A stretch of 64,000 nt of DNA from Mesoterricola silvestris. Its GTDB lineage: Bacteria; Acidobacteriota; Holophagae; Holophagales; Holophagaceae. The position numbers and the translations under genes were made by a program. The notes under the pieces were generated by a model, which was given only the letters and a program-made list of their open reading frames with translations, was not told the origin of the DNA and ran no database searches. Below, one piece after another: positions 7,243 through 14,593 of the stretch. The stretch spans positions 1,860,001 to 1,924,000 of the forward strand of contig NZ_AP027080.1 of NCBI RefSeq assembly GCF_030295405.1, in the 5' to 3' direction. Numbering within the stretch: the first letter of the stretch is position 1; each line of letters begins with the position of its first letter.

Positions 7243-9141
7243 ATGGCAATCAAGAATTTCACGGTCCAGGACGCGATGTCGATGTACGGCGTCAAGGAAT
7301 GGGGCTATGGTTTCTTCGGCGTGAACAGCAAGGGCCACCTCGTCGTCCATCCCACCCGGGACGAGAACCTGTCCTGCGACGTGTTCGACATCGTGCAGCA
7401 CCTGCGCAAGAAGGGCGTGGACACCCCGCTGATCCTGCGCTTTCCCCAGATCCTGGCCGCCCGGGTCACGGAGCTCAACGAGGCCTTCCACAAGGCCATG
7501 CGGGAGTACGACTACGCCGGGAGCTACCAGGGCGTCTACCCGGTGAAGACCAACCAGATCAAGGAGGTCGTGGACCAGGTGGTGAAGGCGGGCTACAAGT
7601 ACCGCTACGGCCTGGAGGCGGGCTCCAAGCCCGAGCTGATGATCGCGCTGTCCATGAACCTCCACCCGGACGCCCTGGTCACCTGCAACGGATACAAGGA
7701 CGAGACCTTCATGCGCATGGCGCTCCTGGCGCGCAAGGCCGGGCGCAACGTGCTCATCACCGTGGAGAAGATGACCGAGCTGCCCATGATCCTGAAGGTG
7801 GCGAGGGAGCTCAAGGTGGAGCCGCTCCTGGGCTTGCGCTTCAAGCTCAACGCCATGGGCAGCGGGAAGTGGGAGAGCTCGGCCGGGGACCACTCCAAGT
7901 TCGGGCTCAACACCCAGGAGCTGCTGGAGGCGGTGGAGACCCTGGAGAAGAAGGGCCTCCTGGACTCCGTCGTGGAGCTGCACTTCCACATCGGCAGCCA
8001 GATCACCGACATCCGCCGGGTGAAGACCGCCATGAAGGAGGCCACCCGGATGTACGCCAAGCTCTACAAGCGCGGCGTGCCCCTGAAGTACCTCAACGTG
8101 GGCGGCGGCCTGGGCGTGGACTACGACGGCAGCCGCACCACCTTCAGCTCCTCCATGAACTACACCATCGACGAGTACGCCTCCGACGTGGTGTACACCA
8201 CCCAGGACGTCTGCGCCCAGGAGCAGGTCCCCGTCCCCAATCTCCTGAGCGAATCGGGGCGGGCCATCGCGGCCTTCCACGAGGTGGTGGTGGTGGACAT
8301 CATCGGCCTCATCGACACCACCCACACCAAGTACCGGGTGGAGCTCACCGGCAACGAGCCCCAGGTGCTCAAGGAGCTGGCCTACACCCGGGACAACCTG
8401 TCGGTGAAGAACTTCGCCGAGATGTACCACGACGCCATCACCCAGAAGGACGAGCTCATCACGCTGTTCAACCTGGGCTACCTGTCCCTGGACGACCGCG
8501 CCAAGGGCGAGATCCTGTTCTGGGAGGTGTGCCGCAAGCTCTCCAAGATCTTCAGCTACAAGAGCCTCAAGTACATCCCCGAGGAGTTCCAGGACCTCAG
8601 CAAGAGCCTGGCCGACAAGCTCATCGCCAACTTCAGCCTCTTCCAGTCCATGCCCGACCACTGGGCCATCGACCAGCTCTTCCCCGTGATGCCCATCCAC
8701 CGCCTCAAGGAGAAGCCCACCATCTCCGCCACGCTTTGCGACATCACCTGCGACAGCGACGGGAAGATGGAGAAGTTCATCGACCTCAAGGACGTGCGGG
8801 ACGAGATCAGCCTGCACGAGCCCAAGGGCGGCGAGCCCTACTACCTGGCCTTCTTCCTCACGGGCGCCTACCAGGACATCCTGGGCATGCGCCACAACCT
8901 CTTCGGGGCCCCCACCGAGGCCCACGTGGTGGTGAACGAGGACGAGGACTTCAAGGTCCAGCAGATCATCCCCGGCGACACCATGGACCACGTGCTGCGC
9001 AGTGTCCACTACGACCCCGACGAACTGGTGGAAGGCCCCACCCGCCGCCGCCAGAACAAGAGCGACGCCGGCGAGGCGCTGAAGGCCCTCCTGACCCAGC
9101 AGCGCAGCCTCCCCACGTACCTGGACACGAACGAACGTTAG
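7243..9141 (+). CDS. speA: Biosynthetic arginine decarboxylase SpeA
   Basis: 632 residues. SpeA converts arginine to agmatine, the first step of one route to putrescine and other polyamines, using PLP. The N-terminus (MYGVKEWGYGFFGVN) and the PLP-lysine motif VYPVKTNQ are characteristic, followed by GLEAGSKPEL and the fold-III barrel. The C-terminal beta domain carries the usual ESGRAI segment. Length fits the family (about 630-660). GGAG lies upstream of the ATG. It is monocistronic by position, with its own candidate promoter. No agmatinase lies nearby, though a deoxyhypusine-synthase-like gene lies at 60.3 kb. Confidence 0.96.
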   Translation: MAIKNFTVQDAMSMYGVKEWGYGFFGVNSKGHLVVHPTRDENLSCDVFDIVQHLRKKGVDTPLILRFPQILAARVTELNEAFHKAMREYDYAGSYQGVYPVKTNQIKEVVDQVVKAGYKYRYGLEAGSKPELMIALSMNLHPDALVTCNGYKDETFMRMALLARKAGRNVLITVEKMTELPMILKVARELKVEPLLGLRFKLNAMGSGKWESSAGDHSKFGLNTQELLEAVETLEKKGLLDSVVELHFHIGSQITDIRRVKTAMKEATRMYAKLYKRGVPLKYLNVGGGLGVDYDGSRTTFSSSMNYTIDEYASDVVYTTQDVCAQEQVPVPNLLSESGRAIAAFHEVVVVDIIGLIDTTHTKYRVELTGNEPQVLKELAYTRDNLSVKNFAEMYHDAITQKDELITLFNLGYLSLDDRAKGEILFWEVCRKLSKIFSYKSLKYIPEEFQDLSKSLADKLIANFSLFQSMPDHWAIDQLFPVMPIHRLKEKPTISATLCDITCDSDGKMEKFIDLKDVRDEISLHEPKGGEPYYLAFFLTGAYQDILGMRHNLFGAPTEAHVVVNEDEDFKVQQIIPGDTMDHVLRSVHYDPDELVEGPTRRRQNKSDAGEALKALLTQQRSLPTYLDTNER

Positions 9142-9150
9142 CGGGGCGCT

Positions 9151-9167
9151 CGTCCGGGACACGGGCG
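9151..9167. repeat. Remnant of foldback-element end (GTCCGGGAC motif)
   Basis: CGTCCGGGACACGGGCG in the 68-nt gap between convergent speA and the HDOD gene shares 16 bases with the right end of the palindrome at 61.7 kb. No hairpin remains here. Confidence 0.45.
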
Positions 9168-9209
9168 CCTCCCTGATCCAGGGGTGTACGTGGCGGGAAT
9201 GGGCGGGCG

Positions 9210-10250
9210 TCAGGGGGTTGGGGGGAAGAGGAGCTTCACCCGCTCCACGTGCTGCTCCATTTCGCGGTGGAGGAGGGCGGCGCCGCGGCGGACCAGGTGC
9301 ATGGCGGATATGGACTGGCGCGTCTCGTCGAGGTGGCGGGGGTCGGAGGGATCCTTCACGAGGCGGTGGATGCCGGAGACGAGGCGGAGGATGTGGACTT
9401 CCTGGTCCCCGGGGCCGGCGGGGACCTCGGGGGCGTGGTGCCGCCGGCAGATGTCCTGGAGGGGGGCGGGGAGGCCCCAGATCCCGTGGACGGCGCAGCC
9501 GATCTCCACGTGGACCCGCTCCAGGACCTCGTCCACCACGGGGTCGGGCAGGGGGGCCTCCACCTCGCCGGCGATGACCAGGGCCGCCAGGGAACGCAGG
9601 GCCAGGGACTTGCCCAGGTCGTGGAACATGCCCGCCAGGAAGGCGCTGTCGGCCCGGCCCACGTGCTGCTCGAAGGCGAACTGGCTCGCGCCGAAGGCCA
9701 CGGCCATGGTGTCCAGGAAGAGCTCCGACCACCGGGTGCCGAAGACCTCGTACTCCACGCGGAGGCCCACGTCGAACAGGCTCCGCCCCGCGACGCCCGC
9801 GGCGATCTCGCCCACGCCGCGCAGGCCGATGCGCATGACCGCCATGCGCATCTCCGTGATGTCCGATCCGCGGTTGTAGAGGGCCGAATTGGCCACGCGC
9901 AGCACGTTGATGGAAATGGCCGGGTCGGGGCTGATGGCCTTGAGGAGCCGGGCCATGTCCACGTCGGGCTCGTTTAGCAGGTCGATGATCCGCACCGCCA
10001 GGGCGGGGAAGGAGGTCGGGTCGGGGCGGTTCCGGGAGAAGTGCTCCAGGACCCGGGGCGCCAGGAGATCCACCTGCTCCAGCTCCGCCGGCGACAGGGG
10101 CCGCGGCGGAGGCGTGGCGGCGCCGGAGAGGATGGCCCAGGGCCCGTCGAAGGGATCCGGCGCCGGGGCGGGAGCGGGAACCGGCACCTCAGCCGGGGCC
10201 CCCGCGGGCGGGGTCCGTTCCCGGAAGAAGAGCCTGAAGGGGTTGATCAC
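9210..10250 (-). CDS. HDOD domain signalling protein
   Basis: 346 residues, GTG start. A Pro/Ala-rich N-terminal linker (residues 15-50) is followed by an HDOD domain (about 75-270), recognisable from SPDPAISINVLRVANSALYN and MAVMRIGLRGVGEI. The central HD-like region has FLAGMFHDLGKSLAL. HDOD proteins are non-enzymatic relatives of HD-GYP phosphodiesterases that act in signalling, motility or cell-cycle control. It is the last gene of a STAS-arfB-HDOD run, 31 nt after arfB. Specific partners are not evident. Confidence 0.85.
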   Translation of the reverse strand: MINPFRLFFRERTPPAGAPAEVPVPAPAPAPDPFDGPWAILSGAATPPPRPLSPAELEQVDLLAPRVLEHFSRNRPDPTSFPALAVRIIDLLNEPDVDMARLLKAISPDPAISINVLRVANSALYNRGSDITEMRMAVMRIGLRGVGEIAAGVAGRSLFDVGLRVEYEVFGTRWSELFLDTMAVAFGASQFAFEQHVGRADSAFLAGMFHDLGKSLALRSLAALVIAGEVEAPLPDPVVDEVLERVHVEIGCAVHGIWGLPAPLQDICRRHHAPEVPAGPGDQEVHILRLVSGIHRLVKDPSDPRHLDETRQSISAMHLVRRGAALLHREMEQHVERVKLLFPPTP

Positions 10251-10281
10251 TCCCCCATGGTAGTGAAGGAGGTCCCGCCTG

Positions 10282-10707
10282 TCAGTCCCAGTCCTTGCGG
10301 GCCCGGTCCTTCTTCACGGCTCCGGCGCGCTTCTTGACGATGAGGCGCACCGTCCTGCTGGACCGGGTGGGGCGCGTGGGCCGGCGCGGAACCGGGGCCT
10401 TGAGGGACTCCAGCACGGCCTGGGCCACCTTGGAGCGCGCGTCCTCGAGGTTGAGGAGCTGGTCCCGGGTGCGCGAGCTGGTGACGATCCAGCGCCCCTC
10501 CGCGTCCAGCTGGTTGCGCACCTTCGCCCGCAGGCGGTCCAGGGACGCGGGATCCAGCCCCTCGATGAGGGCCAGGTCCACCCGAACCTCCACCTTGGAG
10601 GCCACCTTGTTCACGTTCTGACCCCCGGGGCCCCCGGCCCTCACGGCCTTCACCTGGAAGGCGGCGGCGGGGATGACCACGGCGCCCGTGACGTCGAGGG
10701 CGTCCAT
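10282..10707 (-). CDS. arfB: Alternative ribosome-rescue factor ArfB
   Basis: 141 residues. ArfB (YaeJ) hydrolyses peptidyl-tRNA on ribosomes stalled without a stop codon. The GGQ catalytic motif is in RAGGPGGQNVNKVASKVEVR. The basic C-terminus (RPTRSSRTVRLIVKKRAGAVKKDRARKDWD region) is the tail that enters the empty mRNA channel. The N-terminus has no codon-recognition domain, which separates it from RF1 and RF2. Its ATG overlaps the stop of the upstream STAS gene. Confidence 0.92.
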   Translation of the reverse strand: MDALDVTGAVVIPAAAFQVKAVRAGGPGGQNVNKVASKVEVRVDLALIEGLDPASLDRLRAKVRNQLDAEGRWIVTSSRTRDQLLNLEDARSKVAQAVLESLKAPVPRRPTRPTRSSRTVRLIVKKRAGAVKKDRARKDWD

Positions 10708-11015
10708 CAGTTCGTGATCTGGAAGAGCCTCTCGAACCGCACCACTTCCAGGAGGCTCATGACCGGCTGCGAGGGGCGGTGGAGGACGACGGCCACCTGG
10801 CGCGTCTCGGCGGACTCCCGGAGGAGGAGGATCATGCCCAGGGAGCTGGCGTCGAGGTAGGTGACCTTCTCCATGTCCAGGACGATGCGCTCCAGGGGCC
10901 CGGATTCCAGGGCTTCCCGGGTGCAGGCCTTGAAGCCCGGATGCGCTTCGAACGTGAACCTGCCCTCGAGTCCGATCGTCGCCGTGAGGCCCTCAATCCG
11001 GCTCGTGAAATTCAT
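10707..11015 (-). CDS. STAS domain protein (anti-sigma-factor antagonist-like)
   Basis: 102 residues from the ATG at 11015, chosen because GGAGG lies 5 nt before it; a TTG four codons earlier would itself overlap that site. The STAS fold is seen in GLTATIGLEGRFTFEAHPGFK and in ERIVLDMEKVTYLDASSLGMILLL, where DASSLG carries the Ser that SpoIIAA-like proteins have phosphorylated by a partner kinase. It is first in a three-gene run with arfB and the HDOD gene. No anti-sigma kinase is encoded nearby, so its partner is unknown. Confidence 0.88.
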   Translation of the reverse strand: MNFTSRIEGLTATIGLEGRFTFEAHPGFKACTREALESGPLERIVLDMEKVTYLDASSLGMILLLRESAETRQVAVVLHRPSQPVMSLLEVVRFERLFQITN

Positions 11016-11072
11016 GCGTCCCTCCAAGGCGTCCCAGCCAGCATACCCAGGGGCGGCCCGGTTTGCTATTCT

Positions 11073-11103
11073 GGCGGTTCCTGCCCCCCGGATCGGAACC
11101 GCC
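11073..11103 (+). promoter_or_regulatory. Inverted repeat immediately before a start codon
   Basis: GGCGGTTCC (11073-11081) and GGAACCGCC (11095-11103) form a perfect 9-bp inverted repeat with a 13-nt spacer, ending 2 nt before the ATG at 11106. No Shine-Dalgarno sequence is visible there, so the hairpin or a protein bound to it could control translation or transcription. Confidence 0.4.
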
Positions 11104-11105
11104 CC

Positions 11106-11429
11106 ATGCCCCTTTCGCTGCCGTTCTCAACTGGCCAACTGGTGGTCGCGGTGCTCCGCGAGCCGAGGGAGCGCATGTGGGGCAGGCTCCTGGGGCTGGA
11201 GGCCTCCGGCCTCGCCCTGCGGGGCCTGGACCTGCGGGTGTGGGAGGAGGTGCTGGCCATGGTCCGCCGCGGGGAGGACGACCAGGTCGCGCTGGGGACG
11301 CGGTTCTTCCCCATGCACCGCGTGGAGTCGCTCTACCTGGACGAACCCAGCTCGGGGGTGCCGAGCCTGGGGGCCGACTTCCTCCAGCGCACGGGCCGGG
11401 ACCCCGGGGACTTCCTCCGGGATCTGTGA
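11106..11429 (+). CDS. Conserved-looking small protein, function unknown
   Basis: 107 residues, starting MPLSLPFSTGQLVVAVLREP. The composition suggests a small beta-rich cytosolic domain (GRLLGLEASGLALRGLDLRVWEEVL) with a charged C-terminal tail. It has no signal peptide and no catalytic motif. The frame stays open upstream, but the start at 11106 follows an inverted repeat and begins the region with protein-like composition. It is divergent from the STAS operon and converges on a terminator shared with the next gene. Confidence 0.6.
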   Translation: MPLSLPFSTGQLVVAVLREPRERMWGRLLGLEASGLALRGLDLRVWEEVLAMVRRGEDDQVALGTRFFPMHRVESLYLDEPSSGVPSLGADFLQRTGRDPGDFLRDL

Positions 11430-11433
11430 AAAG

Positions 11434-11458
11434 GGGGAGGCCTGGCCCAGGCCTCCCC
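11434..11458. terminator. Bidirectional terminator hairpin
   Basis: GGGGAGGCCT (11434-11443) pairs with AGGCCTCCCC (11449-11458) around a 5-nt loop, just after the stop at 11429 and before the convergent stop at 11476. No strong U tract follows on either side. Confidence 0.6.
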
Positions 11459-11475
11459 GATCCTGCAGGCTGTCG

Positions 11476-11871
11476 CTACTTGGCCTTCTCCAGCTGGTTG
11501 ACGCCCTTGTTCACCTGGTGGCGGCCCGCGGCCTTCACCCGGCGGCCCTGGCGCACTTCGGCCTTGCCCTTGGCCTCGGTGCGGTCGGCCTTGGCATCCA
11601 GGCGGGCGGCGGCACCGGCCTTGCCCTCGGCGGCGAGCTGGCCGGCCTTGGCCTCCTCGCGGCCGGCCCGGCGTTCGGTGGCCTTTCCCTTGGCCACTTC
11701 GGCCTGGCCGCGCACTTCCTTGCGGGTGCCGTGCTTGATGTTCTTCTCGCCGCGGTGCTCCAGCTGCTGGCTGGTGGGGGCGGCGGGCTGGGGCGCCGGC
11801 GTCTGGGCCACGAGGGCCGCGCCGATGAGGCCGGCTGCGATGAGGATGCCGAAGGTGCGGGTGTTGGCCAT
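11476..11871 (-). CDS. Secreted Ala/Lys-rich repetitive protein
   Basis: 131 residues. An N-terminal signal peptide (FGILIAAGLIGAALVAQ, cleavage probably after AAGLIGAALVA) precedes a Pro-rich stretch. The rest is a highly charged Ala/Lys/Glu/Gly helix of degenerate repeats (KGKATERRAGREEAKAG, KADRTEAKGKAEVRQG). No known domain is seen. It resembles small periplasmic repeat proteins of unknown function. It has its own upstream region of about 200 nt shared with divergent purN. Confidence 0.6.
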   Translation of the reverse strand: MANTRTFGILIAAGLIGAALVAQTPAPQPAAPTSQQLEHRGEKNIKHGTRKEVRGQAEVAKGKATERRAGREEAKAGQLAAEGKAGAAARLDAKADRTEAKGKAEVRQGRRVKAAGRHQVNKGVNQLEKAK

Positions 11872-12074
11872 GGTGATCTCCTTGTGCGGGCTGGGCCGCG
11901 GTGGGGTTCATCCCCGCCGAGCAGGGAGCAGGAAGAATGCCAAATGGCAAGTTGTTTTGATTCAGCATTACACAAAGGTTTAAGGCCTTTTTTCGAGGGG
12001 CCTTCCCCGGGCGCGTTGCATTCGGCCACACCGGGATGCAAGGTTCCGCAGCGGCGCCGTGAGAGGATGGGGAG

Positions 12075-12653
12075 ATGAAACGACTGGCCCTCTTCATCTC
12101 CGGCACCGGGGGCAACGCCCTCAACCTCCTGGAGGCCTGCGCCTCCGGGCGGGTCCCCGCGACGCCGGTCCTGGGACTGTCCTCCAGCGCCAGGGCCGCG
12201 GGCGTCGAGCGGCTCGCGGCGCGGGGCCTCGGGGTCGCCGTGGTTGCGCGGTCCGCCTTCGACGACGACCGGGCCTTCACCCTGGCCTGCCTCGACCGGG
12301 CCGAGGCGGCGGGAGCGGACGTGATCGCCCTCTGCGGATGGCTGAAGAAGCTGGATCTGCCCGCGGCCTGGGAGGGCCGCATCCTGAACATCCACCCGGG
12401 CCTGCTCCCGGCCTTCGGGGGGCCGGGGATGTACGGCATGCACGTGCACCGGGCCGTGCTGGAGGCGGGCGTCGCGGAATCGGGCTGCACCGTGCACGTG
12501 GTGGACAACGTCTACGATCACGGCCGCATCGTGGCCCAGGCCCGGGTGCCCGTCCTGCCCGGGGATACGCCCGAGGCCCTGCAGCAGCGGGTGTACCAGC
12601 AGGAGATGGCCCTCTACCCGGCGGCGCTGCGGGATTTCCTGGCCTCCCTCTGA
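12075..12653 (+). CDS. purN: Phosphoribosylglycinamide formyltransferase PurN
   Basis: 192 residues. PurN transfers formyl from 10-formyl-THF to GAR in purine synthesis (cytosol). The N-terminal ISGTGGNALNLL phosphate-binding loop, the catalytic Asn105 and His107 in NIHPGLLPAFGG, and Asp145 in VVDNVYDHG are present. Length fits the family. It is followed 34 nt later by a Gfo/Idh oxidoreductase, with no other purine gene in the window. Confidence 0.95.
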   Translation: MKRLALFISGTGGNALNLLEACASGRVPATPVLGLSSSARAAGVERLAARGLGVAVVARSAFDDDRAFTLACLDRAEAAGADVIALCGWLKKLDLPAAWEGRILNIHPGLLPAFGGPGMYGMHVHRAVLEAGVAESGCTVHVVDNVYDHGRIVAQARVPVLPGDTPEALQQRVYQQEMALYPAALRDFLASL

Positions 12654-12687
12654 TAGGCTGGATCCAGCGGATTGCTTGGGAGACACC

Positions 12688-13653
12688 ATGTCCAAATTGC
12701 GTGTGGCCGTCGTCGGAGTGGGCAGCCTGGGCCAGCACCATGCCCGGATCGCGGCCGGATCGGAGGCCACCGAGCTGGTGGCGGTGGTGGATCCCGGCGA
12801 GGCCCGGGGCCGGGAGATCGCCGAGAAGTTCGGCACCGCCTGGGCGCCGGACATGGGCCAGGTCCTGGACCGGGTGGACGCCGTGCAGATCGCCGCGCCC
12901 ACCGGGTTCCACCACGCCCTGGGCCTCGAGGTGCTCAAGGCCGGCAAGCACGTGATCATGGAGAAGCCCCTGGCCGCCACCCTCGACGAGGGCAAGGCCC
13001 TCCTGGGGGCCCTGGCCGGGGCCCGCCGGGACCGGCCCGGGCTCGTGGCCGCCGTGGGCCACCTGGAGCGCTTCAACCCGGCCGTGACGGCCCTGCGCTC
13101 CCTGGGCATCAAGCCCCACTTCGCCGAGGCCATCCGGGTTTCGCCCTTCCCCATGCGCAGCATGGAGGTGGACGTGATCATGGACGTGATGATCCACGAC
13201 CTGGACCTGCTCCTGGCGCTCATCGGGCGCCCCGTGGTGTCCGTGGAGGCCGTGGGCGTCCCGGTGCTCACCAAGTACGCCGACCTGGTCAACGCGCGGC
13301 TCCGGTTCGAGGGCGGCGCCTTCGCCACCGTCACCGCCAGCCGCGTGGCCCGCAAGAAGGAGCGGGTGCTCCGCGCCTTCGGGACCCGGGCCTACGCCAG
13401 CCTCGACTTCGCCGCCCAGAAGCTGGAAGTGCTCCGCCTGGCCATGGGCCCCGACGGACCGGCTGTCCTGCCCGACGTCATCGATATCGTCGAGGGGGAG
13501 CCCCTGAAGCTCGAACTGGAGGCCTTCTACGCCGCGTGCCTGGGCCTCGGGGAGGACCTCTGCCCGTGGCAGGACGCCTTCGAGGCCATGAAGGTGGCCG
13601 ACATGGTGCAGAAGTCCGTGGCGGAGTCCCTGGCGAACCTGAAGATCGACTAG
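12688..13653 (+). CDS. Gfo/Idh/MocA family NAD(P)-dependent oxidoreductase
   Basis: 321 residues from the ATG at 12688, with GGGAG spaced correctly; a TTG four codons earlier contains that site. Rossmann motif VVGVGSLGQHHARI, then the signature MEKPLAATLDEGKAL with the family Lys (EKP), and VGHLERFNPAV. Members oxidise or reduce sugars and related compounds. One branch (GnnA) makes the amino-sugar precursor of some lipid A types; this cannot be decided here because no GnnB aminotransferase is adjacent. The stop codon abuts the start of the next gene. Confidence 0.85.
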   Translation: MSKLRVAVVGVGSLGQHHARIAAGSEATELVAVVDPGEARGREIAEKFGTAWAPDMGQVLDRVDAVQIAAPTGFHHALGLEVLKAGKHVIMEKPLAATLDEGKALLGALAGARRDRPGLVAAVGHLERFNPAVTALRSLGIKPHFAEAIRVSPFPMRSMEVDVIMDVMIHDLDLLLALIGRPVVSVEAVGVPVLTKYADLVNARLRFEGGAFATVTASRVARKKERVLRAFGTRAYASLDFAAQKLEVLRLAMGPDGPAVLPDVIDIVEGEPLKLELEAFYAACLGLGEDLCPWQDAFEAMKVADMVQKSVAESLANLKID

Positions 13654-14592
13654 GTGTTCTACGACCTCGCGTCCCTCGCGAAGCCCCTGGTGACCGCGCC
13701 CCTGGCGCACCGGCACCTGGACCTGGACGAGGACCGGCGCGGGGAGCTGGGCTTCCTGGACCGTCCGGAGCCCCTCACGGTGCGCCAGCTCCTGAGCCAT
13801 TCCGCGGGCCTTCCGCCGTGGCTCCCCTTCACGGGGGAGCCCCTCGCGGCCCAGCTGGCGCGCGGATTCCCCGCCGGGGCCCATCCCAAGCTGGTCCGGG
13901 GGACCCCCGGCACCAGCCTCTATTCGGACCTGGGCTACCGCCTCCTGGCGGAACTGCTGGAGCGCAGGACGGGCGTGCCCTTCGCGGAGCTGGGGGCGGC
14001 CTCCTCGGGCCTGGAGCCCGCGCCCTGGCGCGAAGCGCCGGCCTACGCGCCCCAGGGCCCGGACCTGGACATGTGGAAGCTCGCCGAACCCGCGCTGCCC
14101 TTCCCGCCCCGGGACCCGCACCTGCCCAACGACGCCAACGCGCGCGCGGGAATGCGCGGCCACGCCGGGTTCGGGACCGACGCCGCGGGCCTGCGGGCCT
14201 CCCTGGAAAGGTGGGTCGCCTCCGGCGCGCCCCTGCTCATGGCCCGGGACGCGGCGCGGGGCGCCGACGGCTCCCGGTGGGGCCTGGGCCTCCAGCGGGC
14301 CTTCACCGGCCCCGGGCGCTTCGGGGAGCTCCTGGAGGGCGTGCGCCGGGAGGGGGTCCACGTGGTGGAGTGGGACCGGGACCGCCTTTCGCCGGCCGTT
14401 CCCGATTCGGGACCGGGGCCGGCATCGGCCTTCTGGTACCACCTGGGGTTCACGGGGCCCGCGCTCTTCTTCCGGCCCGAGGATGGCCTCTGCGTGGCCG
14501 TGCTGGCCCATCGCGTGGGTCCCGGTGGCGGACTGCTGGACGCCGCCCAGCTCCAGGCCCGGAGGATGGAGGCGCTTTCCGCCTGGCTCTGA
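13654..14592 (+). CDS. Serine hydrolase (class C beta-lactamase family) lacking the usual N-terminus
   Basis: 312 residues starting with GTG directly after the preceding TAG. The catalytic SxxK motif is in DLASLAKP (Ser7, Lys10), the second motif YSD at residues 90-92 and an HLGFTG third motif near the C-terminus. All catalytic elements are therefore present. However, proteins of this family normally carry 40-70 residues before SxxK that form part of the beta sheet. Here those codons would fall inside the oxidoreductase gene in another frame. It may be a 5'-truncated gene, a fusion remnant or a frameshifted copy, and activity is doubtful. Confidence 0.6.
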   Translation: MFYDLASLAKPLVTAPLAHRHLDLDEDRRGELGFLDRPEPLTVRQLLSHSAGLPPWLPFTGEPLAAQLARGFPAGAHPKLVRGTPGTSLYSDLGYRLLAELLERRTGVPFAELGAASSGLEPAPWREAPAYAPQGPDLDMWKLAEPALPFPPRDPHLPNDANARAGMRGHAGFGTDAAGLRASLERWVASGAPLLMARDAARGADGSRWGLGLQRAFTGPGRFGELLEGVRREGVHVVEWDRDRLSPAVPDSGPGPASAFWYHLGFTGPALFFRPEDGLCVAVLAHRVGPGGGLLDAAQLQARRMEALSAWL

Positions 14593-14593
14593 C

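Noticed and set aside
7201-9732. 843-codon minus-strand frame opposite speA
   Set aside because: speA is unmistakable; the reverse frame is a shadow.
12688-13653. Assignment of the Gfo/Idh protein to lipid A amino-sugar synthesis (GnnA)
   Set aside because: No gnnB partner or other lpx gene is adjacent, and the family is too broad.
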